Shown in pieces: positions 1 through 10,330 of a stretch of 60,000 nt of DNA. The position numbers and the translations under genes were made by a program. A model generated the notes under the pieces. It saw only the letters and a list, made by a program, of their open reading frames with translations, made no database searches and was not told where the DNA came from. Where the stretch lies: assembly GCF_032854445.1 (NCBI RefSeq), contig NC_088297.1, forward strand, positions 19,171,127 through 19,231,126, in the 5' to 3' direction. The stretch is from Liolophura sinensis. Taxonomy: Eukaryota > Mollusca > Polyplacophora > Chitonida > Chitonidae. The stretch's first letter is position 1, and the number at the start of each line of letters is the position of its first letter.

Positions 1-99
1 TATCAATAACGGCATCCTTGTACATCTCCTTACCTTGTGTTACTATGTGTTACTATTCATGTATAACTGCGGCGGCGGCGGCATTCTGAATGCAAAGAA

Positions 100-880
100 A
101 TCCTACACATTTAAGCTTATCTTTTCGGGCTACAAACTTTATTCAATAGATTAATATGAAACGTTTTCACCTTACCAGGACGTTTTACCTTATAATTATC
201 AATGCTAACACATTCAATGCCCTTTTCACTGCATTAGTAGCTACGTTGTTTCAGTTGGCCACAAAAGTAATACCTTATCACCCATTTGTAAAGTTCTACG
301 TGTAGCACCTCTTCCATGGTAATGCTTCTCCTTCTTTGGGCTCTTGTGCGGTTCATTTTCGCCAACGAACACGTAGTCTCCAAGAGGTTTTGAAGGTAGG
401 TGGTAGGTGGTTTTAGCATCGACATGCCTGACATTACCTGATCACAACTCATTTAACCCTTTGAATCGGACCTCTCGCACTTCGATCATACAATAAATAA
501 AATGGCGGAAAGCCTAGGCTAGTTTGAACAGTTTCGCGATATTCAAAAAGTAATGAATGCAGGTACCGGTCCCAATCTCTAAGAGGGTCGGCACACATTT
601 TGCGTAAGAGTGACTTGAGTGCACCATTGAATCGTTCTCAGATTCCATTACAGGCAGGGTGATATGGGGGTGGTAACCAGTTGCTTAATAGATAAACAAT
701 CAGACAGTAATTTTGTCCCTTGATCAGACAGTATTTTATCTGGTATACCTAATCTTGAGAAAAATGCACTAGAGCTTCTGCCAGTTTCAATATCAATACG
801 TTGAAAGGCGAATGCCTTTGGGTAACGCGTAGAATAATCAGCATTCGTTAAAATGTATTGATTCTACTTATCAGTAACCT
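100..880 (-). pseudogene. Decayed Ty3/gypsy retrotransposon integrase fragment
   Basis: Read on the minus strand, about 860 down to 655 gives an integrase core with the motifs NADYSTRYPKAF and LSDQGTK, which carry the first two catalytic aspartates of a retroviral-type DDE integrase, then TTP close to the usual TTPYHP. Further down, about 620-540 resembles the WxRDWDRYL region, and 300-130 resembles the C-terminal GPY/F module (GDKVLLL-like, then KRPGKVKTFHINLLNK). Several stops and frameshifts separate these blocks, so this is a dead copy. No reverse transcriptase, protease or LTR was found next to it, so the element is truncated or continues left of the window. Assignment to Ty3/gypsy is from the motif order known for that family. 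Confidence 0.75.
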
Positions 881-939
881 AATAGAGGGGCTATTTGCTC
901 GGCAAAAAAGCCGACGACTATAAAAATGTGATGGTCGGT

Positions 940-1032
940 ATTTATTTATTTGATTGGAGTTTAACGCCCTTCTCAAGAATATTTCATTTATACGACGGCG
1001 GACAGTATTATTGTGGTAGGAAACATGAGGTC
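940..1032 (-). repeat. SINE-A fragment (tail only)
   Basis: Minus-strand copy of the 3' tail of the main SINE of this window. The recognisable parts are the TTTGATTGG end, the 'ACGCC..TCTCAAGAATATTTCA' block and the following 'ACGACGGCGG' block. The tRNA-like head is missing. Confidence 0.75.
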
Positions 1033-1139
1033 GGTTGGTCGGTAAAATGAAAGTATGTTGTACATGTCTTATATTACAACCAACATAGCCATAGGCACAA
1101 AATGTCAAAAAAAAAGAAAAAAAAATAGGAAAGGTTAGT

Positions 1140-1903
1140 TGAAGGAAATTAGGGGTTCACACTGTAGGTGCAGGTTCACACAAGTTTAACCGTTCACGAT
1201 GTTCAGCAGCATCTCTGGGTATCACCGACAATCTTGCCTCACAGCTTTGTAGAGCATTAAGGGTTTGTCTCGTGTACTGTAAAGTTCTAAAGAATACTGA
1301 AAACCATATCTTAAAATCTTAAAGTTTGTTAGAAGCTCACTCATTTGACCACAGGAGAGACACAGCCAATGGGATAGCGTGTATCAGAGCGACATTCATT
1401 AAAAACCAGCACGTCCTGGTATCTACTTTTCGTTCACTTTACGGGCATAGCGAACATTGATCAAACTAAAGACGAATAAACTCCCACTTTTTTTTTTACA
1501 CCCACCAAGTCTTAGCACCAGAGTTTGTATATATTTAAACCATAATTTCCCTTCTCTGCTGTTAAAAAAATTTAGCTAGCCCATCGAGCTTTCTTAGCGC
1601 AACTTCCGGCATCCTGGCAATGTTTTCACTTCATTATTAATACTACCTGCAGTATATGATTCATTATTGGATATTTTTTCGCTGAAATTATTTTCGCGGT
1701 GAATTATTGACCACGAAATCCGCTAAAATTAGTTCTACCCAAAAATTAAGTACTTCACAGTATATGAACTGACCTGCATCGAAGATCATTCCATTTGCCA
1801 CCTCAGTCACGATAATTGATCCCACAGTGACCTCTTGATTCAACACCCACGTTCACCAATAGTTGTAAATGGGACAACAGTCTAGACAGTCTAGACATTT
1901 GGA
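1140..1903. other. Stretch without a recognised gene
   Basis: No credible exon was seen. Around 1678-1750 there is AT-rich sequence with repeated 'TTTTCGC' and 'CGCGGTGAATTATTG' words that resembles a common low-complexity interspersed repeat, but I cannot name it. Confidence 0.4.
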
Positions 1904-2159
1904 ACGTCGGTTAGCGCGCTAGCGCAGCGTAATGACCCAGGAGCCTCTCACCAATGCGGTCGCTGTGAGTTCAAGTCCAGCTCATGCTGGCTTCCTCTCC
2001 TGTCGTAAGTGGGAAGGTCTGGCAGCAACCTGCGGATGGTCGTGGGTTTCCCCCGGGCTGTGCCCGGTTTCCACCCACCATAATGCTGGCCGCCGTCGTA
2101 TAAGTGAAATATTCTTGAGTACGGCGTAAAACACCAATCAAAAAAAAAAAAAAAAAAAA
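1904..2159 (+). repeat. SINE-A, nearly full length
   Basis: tRNA-derived SINE. The head lacks only its first bases (starts near 'GTCGGTTAGCGCGCTAGCG'); the B-box-like GTTCAAGTC, the middle block and the 3' 'GAGTACGGCGTAAAACACCAATC' tail are present, followed by a pure poly-A run of about 20. The 65-codon reading frame inside is an artefact of the repeat. Confidence 0.9.
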
Positions 2160-2648
2160 TCAAAGTTTCATGATGGTTGCCGTCGGCTGATGTGCCTTCC
2201 TGGCACACCTAGGTATACTGAAAAAATATACTTGCGAATACAGTAACTTGTCCAGGGCGGATTGACCGATCGCAGGCCTAAAATTTTCTGTGAATTGTGA
2301 ATAACTATGCATATACATTGAATTAACGGTTAAGCGACGAAGCACATGGAGCACGACGAACATTCATTACTCTGTTAGTGTGCTTGATTCGCCATGTGTT
2401 TATACTAAAATCGGCTGAATTGCTTAGTATTGGCGCACTAGCGTGTAATCTATACTAATCTATATATGCAAAACAGCGGCTGCACCGGAAGGACTAGAGT
2501 GAAAAATTTGTTAAAAAAACACGTACCCTTTGTCACATGATTTTCTATCTTAAATATTCAAGTTTCATGTAGATTTACAAATGTTTGATTATGTGGCCTG
2601 ATCGCTGTTTGTCATCACCGTGAAATCAAATGTGAGCTCAGACAAGGG

Positions 2649-2847
2649 TGCGGTCGCTGTGAGTTCAAGTCCAGCTTATGCTGGCTTCCTCTCCGGCCGT
2701 AAGTGGGAAGGTCTGGCAGCAACCTGCGGATGGTCGTGGGTTTCCCCCGTGCTCTGCCCGGTTTCCACCCACCATAATGCTGGCCGCCGTCGTATAAGTG
2801 AAATATTCTTGAGTACTGCGTAAAACACCAATCAAAAAAAAAAAAAA
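2649..2847 (+). repeat. 5'-truncated SINE-A with target-site duplication
   Basis: Begins within the tRNA-like head just before the B box and runs to the poly-A tail. An 11-bp direct repeat TCAGACAAGGG flanks it exactly (2638-2648 and 2848-2858). This shows that the truncated copy was inserted in that form. Confidence 0.92.
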
Positions 2848-3140
2848 TCAGACAAGGGACAACGATATGTCTGCTAAATAAGTTATCTTTTCCTTCTTTT
2901 GGAACAAAAAGGTTCCATTATACTTCTGATAGCCAGAAAACGCAAAGTACAAGGATTCATAGAAGCTAATTTCAGACGAGAGATCGCATGTGCAGAGCTG
3001 AACGCAATGTTCTCTTAATGGTATACGGCTGATGTTCATTGTATAGCTCTAGAGTCATCATTAATTTATGATGACTGCGCCAGGAAGGCAGCCATTTCGT
3101 ACCATTTCGTACCCATTTCGTCATGATTATCTGTGCTCGA

Positions 3141-3152
3141 TATATATATAAG
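3141..3152 (+). promoter_or_regulatory. TATA box of gene A
   Basis: TATATATATAAG lies about 95 bases before the ATG of the signal-peptide exon at 3238. A start of transcription about 30 bases downstream would give a 5' leader of roughly 65 bases. Inferred from spacing only. Confidence 0.5.
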
Positions 3153-3237
3153 TCGGGAAAGAATTGCACCAGACACCAGTTTATCAGCGATCTTTCTCGT
3201 AGACAATTAACGAGCTCAGTGTGAACCGGGTGCTTTA

Positions 3238-3310
3238 ATGGACATGAGCATTCCGCTAATCAATTCAGTCTTCTTGACACTGGCAACATTGCCGATGTGT
3301 TCAGCTGAAG
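3238..3310 (+). CDS. Gene A exon 1: signal peptide
   Basis: ATG at 3238 opens a 24-codon exon, MDMSIPLINSVFLTLATLPM followed by CSAE, with a hydrophobic core typical of a secretory signal, and ends in phase 1 at a strong donor (G|GTAAGT). A TATA box lies about 95 bases upstream. The phase matches the exon at 8061, so the two could be spliced directly (SAE-G-KERLRGF). It is also possible that an unseen exon carrying the first half of the lectin domain lies between them; I searched 3311-8060 for the usual WWxVDLG-type sequence on the plus strand and found none. Confidence 0.55.
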
Positions 3311-3605
3311 GTAAGTTCACTGTCAATAAGTCAATTTGCTACCTGACTATTGTACTAACAGCGCGGGATCAACCTGCCTCTTATCGATGCCAGGATATGT
3401 ATCCAGGTTCTTATCTTTTATGTTTGCTCTGTTTTGTTTAACGTCCTACTCGCAAGTCCCCTGTAAGACAGAAAGGAAAAATTTCAATTTTCATGTTGTA
3501 AATTACCCGTATAACTGGATAGTGATATATCAAATGGACATGCATATGTATTTATGTATTCTGTGCATAGTGGTGTTAATCTACGTCACAGGCAAGTGGA
3601 ACATT

Positions 3606-3857
3606 TGAGGGGACCTCAATGGCCAAGGTGGTTAGCGTGCCAGCGCGGCGAAATTACCCGCAAGCCTCTCACCGATGTGATCGCTGTGACTTGAAGGTCA
3701 GCTCACGCCGGTTTCCTCTTCAGCTGTAGGTGGAAAGGCTGATGGTCGTGGTGTTCACCAGGGCTGTGCCTGGTTTGCTCTGGCCAGAATGCTCTTTGCC
3801 GTCGCAGAAGTGCAATATTCTTGAGTACGGCGTAAAATACTAATCAGATAAATAAAT
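3606..3857 (+). repeat. Diverged old SINE-A copy with target-site duplication
   Basis: Full-length but clearly older than the others: many substitutions and small deletions in head and body. The tail reads 'TTGAGTACGGCGTAAAATACTAATCAGATAAATAAAT'. The flanking 11-mers AGTGGAACATT (3595-3605) and AGTGGGACATT (3858-3868) form a duplication with one mismatch. Confidence 0.85.
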
Positions 3858-3869
3858 AGTGGGACATTC

Positions 3870-5200
3870 CCTGAAAGGCCTTCACTCTAGCGTTCTACAA
3901 TTTGTTGTGAGATTAACAATCTTGTTGGTAGTACTCGGAATCTTTTGCAGTGTGTTTCCAAGTCGCAATTCCTCGTATGAAAACAGGGGTTATTACCATA
4001 CAAGCATTTTAGTTTATTACATCATCATTTTTGAAATTGGATGTCCTACCTGTTTCGGCTTTTTCCCTGCATACTGGATAACTCTGGACTACATCTTCAT
4101 ACATGTTACCACTTTATGTAATATTTATGTACTATTTCTTTGATAATCCTTTGGTATGTGCCAGTTTTCGTTCTGAAAATGTGGCTCGTGATTATCGTCT
4201 AGGAACGAGCCTTTCCGAATGGCACACGAAAGTCAGCCAACCCATAAAGTGAATATTTGATTTGTATGCTGTAATCTGCTGAGAAATCAGGTTGAGGTGG
4301 ACTCTCCACCTCAATCTTGTTTATATTGAGGTGGACTCAATTGTTTATATTTAGGTTTATACTCCCTTACACAAAGAAGCACTAAATTCCAACATACCTG
4401 TGATCAAAGTCCGGGTCGGGTCATACCAAAGACTTCAAAATTGGTAATGTTTGCTGCCTCGCTTGGCGCTTAGCTCTGACAGTTTAGAGCAAGGAAATAG
4501 GGCTCGTTGGCGGTATGGCCGTACAGCATATACATATGACATACACTAAATGGCTTCTCGTCGTCGTATGACTGGAAAATCATGATACCATTATAGATAT
4601 ATACATAGCTTGGCATTCTGTTCTCCTTCATTTTCATACTGTTTTCGATGTATTATTTGATTATGTGATTCTTTAAGCCTGTTAAGTTTAGTTCATTCTA
4701 TGCCTCATTACCACCGGATATTGCCTCATCACCACCAGGCATTGCCTCATTACCAACAGGAAACTTGAAAGTTTCAAGGAAAATGATAGATATGAATTTT
4801 TTTTTATTTTTACGTTTTTGAGACGTATTTTATATTGCTAAAGAACCCCTCTATTTTATGCATATTTTCCGTCAGTGGTCGGAAATATTAGGCAAAGACG
4901 TCATCGATGAACCTACTGGGAACGGGGGACCAGCTTAGCGTCCCCAATGCAGGGTCCAAAAGAATTGTTTAAACAGCTATCACCGTTGGCGTAAACACAT
5001 CCGGGGTACCTAATATCAGGACAGACCGCTGGGGCCATAGGATATCTTTAGTTGAAATACAAGTAAGGACGCCACATTATGTACTCCGCACAAAGATGTA
5101 AAGCACGTTTAAAAACAACTGCACATCTAAGGGTTTAAAAATACATTCGTATACCAGCCCTATCAACCATAATGTACGTTCTGGGTGAATAATAGGAACA
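3870..5200. other. Intron-like stretch of gene A
   Basis: AT-rich sequence between gene A exon 1 and the direct repeat at 5206. The 94-codon frame at 3859-4143 is hydrophobic but begins in the SINE target-site duplication and lacks splice or coding support. At 4680-4770 there are three imperfect copies of a 'TGCCTCATTACCACC' word. Nothing else recognised. Confidence 0.4.
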
Positions 5201-5205
5201 CCAGT

Positions 5206-5362
5206 TCCCAAACAAGGTTTAGCGCAAATACCGAAGAACTAAGAAAGTATATGATGTGAAAAATTAACCGAGATTTATGCAAACCAAAGCAATCAACACT
5301 TTTCAGTAATGGCGGAAAGATAGAAACAATGCTCTTGGTGTATTAGTTAAATAAAAATAAAT
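5206..5362 (+). repeat. Direct repeat, left copy
   Basis: About 157 bases starting near 'TTCCCAAACAAGG' and including 'ACCGAAGAACTAAGAAAG' that recur with scattered changes at 6854-7010. The two copies face the same way and enclose about 1.5 kb of unrecognised DNA. Confidence 0.75.
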
Positions 5363-6853
5363 ATTGTCACGCCCTACCCCCGGGAGAATTGTTATTGTAG
5401 GAAATTCTCTAATAAATCTCCAAACATAAGATCCCAGAGGAAGAGCTGACATTAGAGTTTTAGGCACTCTAATAACCTATAGGGTTCCTGGATGTTATAA
5501 TAAATATAAGACAGTATAGTGATTTAAAGAAGTAACAGACTGATAGAAAACAGAGATTAGGAATACAGTTATAGATGAACATTTTATTACAATAAAATTA
5601 ACAAACAGTAGTTTACGCGAATGGAATAAACGATTCACAAAAAGTTAAAGTATCCTTTCAGTGCTTCTATCATCTTCCAGGTACAAGATAGGCAGGGTAA
5701 GCTTCCGTAATCTTCCAGTTCCTAATATAGTGAAAGGAACCAATGCATGATAAACAAGATATTGAAACTAATATCACCATATTTGGTGGTATGTTCAGTT
5801 CAGATTAAATAATATGGATCTCTATGTATAGCTGATTTCCAAGGTCATAAACAAGTCTATGTAGTTATATGAGCTTGAGACATTTACTACTAGGGGAGAA
5901 ACAGAATACACAGAAAATGGTGGAATGTTCAGTCCATGTTACCTAAATAACACATCTCTTCATCTCGTCACCAACTGTCGTGATCTCTGACATGGTGACA
6001 CTTCAACAAGTCGTCGACAGCCAGAGTCGCTCCCAAACGTCAGCCTATAACAACTACACTCGTAGGGAATTCCCAAGGAACAGTCCATCAACATCCACCA
6101 CCGGATTTGGTGGGGGTGACAGTAGATAGGGTAAACTCCGGCTTCACACTTCACGTATTGTTTGAGGTAAATTAGTCATAAAGGGTCTCTAGATTGGCAT
6201 GGTGAGTAGTAAGCTGCTAACTTCCATCCACACAGATTCGTAGTATAAAGATTAAGTTATTAAGCCAGTGTACTCGCTATCTATATGGAAGACAGTGAAA
6301 TGTACTACTGGGATTCTATCGAATTTGGTGACGTCGTAATGATCAACATAGCATGCATATTATAATTAGCCATATGCTTAGTTTACCGATATTTCTATAC
6401 CAGTAACAAACCATGCACTGTAATTCAGTTTACAGTGGGATGGCCATCATCTGCACTAAGATGCCGCTGTGCCATGTCAGGTCTGATAACTTAAAGTAAA
6501 CTGTGTTTTTGCTGTTTTTCCGAAAATGCCGACCTTGAAGCTGAGCGGGCTCCGTAATGACCTCGCATTGAACCAATCAAAATCCTTCATACTATGAGGG
6601 ATTCCCGCATCGCGTCATTCCCTATAGCAACACTCCCACTGCACCTGAGCAGAATCTAGACAAGTTGGCAGACAAGATAAATGTTGCTGTGTGTTTGAAA
6701 GGCAAACATCAGTACAATAACAACCTGAATATAAATCGAACTAGAACTCCGTTGATATGTCAGATTAACAATTTTAATAATGAGAGTTGGAGAGCAGACA
6801 TAAGTAACGCAGAAAACCCTGTCGTTACAATATAAATACGTCGCAGTATTACG

Positions 6854-7010
6854 TTTCCAAACAATGTTCAACGCAAAATACCGAAGAACTAAGAAAGTAT
6901 ATGATATGAGAAATTAACAGAGATTTATGCAAACCAAAGCAGTCAACACTTTTCAGTAATGACGAGAAGATAGGAACAATGCTCTTGGCATATGAGTTAA
7001 ATAGGAATAA
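6854..7010 (+). repeat. Direct repeat, right copy
   Basis: Second copy of the 5206-5362 repeat, sharing long identical words such as 'CTAAGAAAGTATATGAT' and 'AACACTTTTCAGTAATG'. The intervening DNA could be an inserted element, but no coding motif was recognised in it. The GTCGCAGTATTACGT word just before this copy and a related word just after it (about 7021) are a further imperfect pair. Confidence 0.7.
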
Positions 7011-7099
7011 AAAATCAACACATCGCAGTATTACGTAAGAGATTAACGGCAATAAATGAGTTTCCAATGAATATGTATCAGTTTGTTCAGATGCAGTAA

Positions 7100-7111
7100 G
7101 GGGGGGGGGGG
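7100..7111 (+). repeat. Poly-G run
   Basis: Twelve consecutive G bases, an exposed homopolymer prone to sequencing length error and able to form G-quartets. Confidence 0.9.
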
Positions 7112-7442
7112 TGTTTTCTGCAAGTATTTAGACGGGGTTTAACAGTGTGATTGGCTTTTTAAAATAAATTTCTGTAAATATCATTGTGTTTTTTTTACTT
7201 AACTCTGCTTAAGCCATGGTTACAAGGTGTGTTCATTGTGCTACTATTAAAGCCCTTGCATGAATTTCTACAAATTCAGACTGTAAATTGATTGAAAGGT
7301 GTTTATTTTCCTTCATATATACACAGTAAGCAGTAGGCTTGTAGTGTGTAACATTCAATTTAAAATCATTTTTTCTTGAAAAACAAAATATATTTTGTCA
7401 TTATTTTGAATGTATTTAAATGTTAAGTATTTAAGTCAAACT

Positions 7443-7536
7443 ATAAATTGACGAGTAGCCAGATTTCACTACTTGACCATTTAGCAAATATCATACTGTC
7501 TTCGCTCCTCTGGTTTTACTCCCTATGCTGTTGGTC
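7443..7536 (-). repeat. Family B interspersed repeat
   Basis: Reverse copy of a repeat whose forward core reads roughly 'ATAGAGAGTAAAACCAGAG', then 'CGACAGTGTGATAGCTGGC', then 'CACGTAACCGGTGAAAT'. Here the reverse form 'GGTTTTACTCCCTATGCTG' is plain. At least nine copies occur in the window. Confidence 0.7.
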
Positions 7537-7611
7537 TTATGTAGATATGTAGCAATAAATAGAATTATATTTTGCCATTAACTGTAAAAAATCTAACGGT
7601 GAGACTATTCC

Positions 7612-7749
7612 AAGTTGCTGTGTATGACTCAATATTCTTAGTTGCTCTGTATGACTCAATACTCCCAGATACTGTGTATGACTCAATTTTCCCAGTAGCT
7701 CTGTATGACCCAACGTTCCCAGTTGCTCTAGATGACTCGATATTCCTAG
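7612..7749 (+). repeat. 27-bp tandem repeat, about five units
   Basis: Five units of 27 bases, each containing a form of 'CTCTGTATGACTCAATATTC'. As 27 is a multiple of three, one frame stays open and reads as a nine-residue repeat (VALYDSIFP-like), and the other strand is also open. No donor, acceptor or start supports coding; it lies in the intron upstream of the 8061 exon. Confidence 0.85.
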
Positions 7750-7924
7750 CTCCAAACCGGTTACATTTAAGTTAAATTGTTACCGTAATTCTAAGGCCAT
7801 GGAGTTCAGGAAATTGCAATTAATAACACCGCATTTTGTTTTACCTGATTCTGCTTAAGTCTTGATACGAAGAGGTGATGGTATCAGTTGTTACTATTAC
7901 AGCAAATACGTTACATGAGAAGTT

Positions 7925-8034
7925 CGAAAAATTTAACTGAAGCACAGTGACTGGAAACTGAGTTTCATCGGTTGGTTGTGGCCATTTGTCAACGATCACA
8001 CTGTCGCAGCTTTTATACTCTCCATTATATAGTC
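7925..8034 (-). repeat. Family B interspersed repeat
   Basis: Reverse copy just upstream of the 8061 exon, containing 'GGCCATTTGTCAACGATCAC' and 'ACTGTCGCAGC'. It ends about 25 bases before the acceptor, so the repeat forms the region where the branch point would be. Confidence 0.65.
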
Positions 8035-8060
8035 TATATTATTTTGATTACTGTTTTCAG

Positions 8061-8261
8061 GTAAGGAAAGATTGCGAGGGTTCCAAATCCACGTCAGTGA
8101 CTGCCCATCGTGTGACAAAATGTTATGTTTCCAGGATAACAGCAGAAGCCTGCCATTGATAATAATTAACGTGACTTGTGATAACACGGTGACCGGCAGA
8201 TACGGGCATAAGTCTTTGCCAAAGAGAGGTGTCATAACACCGTGTGAAGTGGAAGTTTACG
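8061..8261 (+). CDS. Gene A exon: C-terminal half of a fucolectin-type (F5/8-like) domain
   Basis: A 67-codon exon, phase 1 at both ends, between CTGTTTTCAG and G|GTAAGC. It reads KERLRGFQIHVSDCPSC, a middle with NVTCDNTVTGRY, and ends ITPCEVEVY. In fucolectin/tachylectin-4/pentraxin-1 (FTP) domains the second half runs RLxxFxIxV ... C ... GRYVxI ... LTLCEVEVYG, so the match is strong in order and spacing. Known members bind sugars such as fucose and use calcium. The first half (with WWxVDLG) has not been found in this gene, so whether a complete ligand site exists is open. An N-glycosylation site (NVT) supports an extracellular location. Confidence 0.75.
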
Positions 8262-8299
8262 GTAAGCCTGAAGTGGTGTAAGACAGGTGGCCATTCGGT

Positions 8300-10329
8300 T
8301 TTCTGAACACACAACGGTGAATTTAGGAAAATAATAAAACGTACTGAAATTTTCCATGTCATTTGGCAAATTCCGACAAAACAACGCAAAACATAACCTC
8401 GTGATAATTTTTAACGATGTTGCGTTTGGTTGCTATGTTGCAACCAAGTTCAACATCATTAACCCCTCCATTGGGGGTTTCTTTTTAGCTCGCCGGATTC
8501 ATCGCAGACTTATTTATGATTGTGCCATACGCGAACGTACACTGATGTCGGTCCAAGTCGCACTTCACCAACGGGAGGCACATCGTTTCTTTTGTGACGT
8601 TGCAGTGCGTGTGTACATCATATAGGTTTTGTACGAACAAAAATGCACCGATAATTGTACTGTAATAAAGGGAATAATCAATGAGTTCACATCTTTGGGC
8701 CGTCTTGATACAGGCGAGAAGGAGTGCTCAATTCCCAAACGTTAGGTGTCAAATCATAGAAATACTATGGTATGGAGCACCATCAAGCCGCTTCCAGCAC
8801 CTTTCAGTTTTTACAGTGTTCTCCTTTCACAATCTCCCTCTCTTGCACTGTAGCACACATCAAAAAATAGCGTTAGCCAGCACTATAGTTTAACACTAGC
8901 GTATACTACACCAAAAAATAGTATTACCTAAAGGCCTGTACTTTTCGGGCCTTACAACATAAAGCAGGGTAGATCTTCCCCGAGAAAACCTTCAGAACAT
9001 CTGGGTTTTTGTTTTTGCGTTTAACAAGTTGTGAGCTAGTCGAAAGAAATAAAGAAAACTCTATTTTCACGTTGCAAATCGCATGTTGAATATGGCTTAA
9101 CATTTGTCCACAACGCGTCACCCCCTTTTGTGTCATAAATCAAAGCTTTCTACAGTCATGCCCGAAAAAGCAGTCGATACAAATGCTTGTACCGGGAAAA
9201 CCAGACTGGTTTTAACACCCACTGAAACCGTGTAGTATATTACTTCCTATTTCGATCAAAATGTGCTAAGGAACACTGCGTTGTTGTCAGTCTACTGTTC
9301 GTTAGTGCTTTGTGCTGGCTGATTTTGTCATTGGTATTACACCACCAACCGTCATAAACCGATCACTAGGTATATTTAAATTTCGCGCAGTACAAACTTA
9401 GAGAAATTTATATAATTTTTCAAAGGACTATAATTCCAGTATATCGTCTTCCAGGTTTCCCGAGAAAAAGCGGCAGCTCCCTTTTAAGTTCCGGTTGGAA
9501 AATGTCTTGTAAGATTTGTCGAAGAAACACGGCCTAAGCATCCACATATCGACGAGCATAATTTCCGCCTCATCGGTCTACTCAACGGCCACAATTTTTA
9601 AGGTGTATATGATACATCACGTGTTCACGTGTCACTCGAAGCAGTTGTGACCCACTGGGCCAAAGCACGTGTAGATTGAGGGAACTGGGTACAACTGGAT
9701 GAGTCGCAGAAATCAAGCAGGATTATCCATTATTCGTGAAAATCGCCTAAAATTATGAAATATTGAGTCAAAATAAAGATTTCGATTTTATGTATTACGA
9801 GATACTTGGTAATGGATCTACTTGATTTCGTAAATATATAATGAGTCAGAATAGACGTAGATCTCATGAAGCCAGGTTAATGTTTGATCCTGCAGACAAA
9901 ATAAAGACGTAGGAATGGTAAGTGATATACGACGTTTGGGGGAATGTTTCTGAGCAATATGTAATGTAGATCCAAGTAAATGCGCTGATAAATGAAAATT
10001 AACTACCCGTAATGGACATAAATATTGGACTTCATGTCCAAGGTCGAGTTGAAACAAGGATTTGTGTGTCCTAACGATTAAACGATTAGCACCTTAAACA
10101 CTTGGCCATACCCCTACTCCACGCTTAAAGTTCGCGATATTCGTCAATGAACTGACACAAATTAGAACGTACATCAACACATGGCGGATATTTCACTCGT
10201 TTCTTGTCAGCCAGTGACGACGATATGGGTGGAAAATTGCCGATGTGATGTTAAGCCACAGTCATCCACTCATGTCGGCAACATTTCAGGATCTAACAAA
10301 ACGATTCATTTCATTGTGTTCCACTTACA
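8300..10329. other. Intron of gene A
   Basis: About 2 kb between the lectin-half exon and the last exon. No further exon with matching phase, no SINE and no transposase motif recognised. Confidence 0.45.
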
Positions 10330-10330
10330 G

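Noticed and set aside
1932-2129. 65-codon frame of the MTQEPLTNAVAVSSSP type, repeated at several places
   Set aside because: It is the SINE-A sequence itself, seen at each copy.
3859-4143. 94-codon hydrophobic frame
   Set aside because: Its start lies in a SINE target-site duplication; there are no splice signals or family match, and the base composition is that of AT-rich intron.
5960-6154. Minus-strand frame with HPHQIRWWMLMD and YECSCYRLTF, slightly like the first half of an FTP domain
   Set aside because: It is on the wrong strand for gene A, the WWxVDLG core is not intact and no splice sites fit. Most likely chance.
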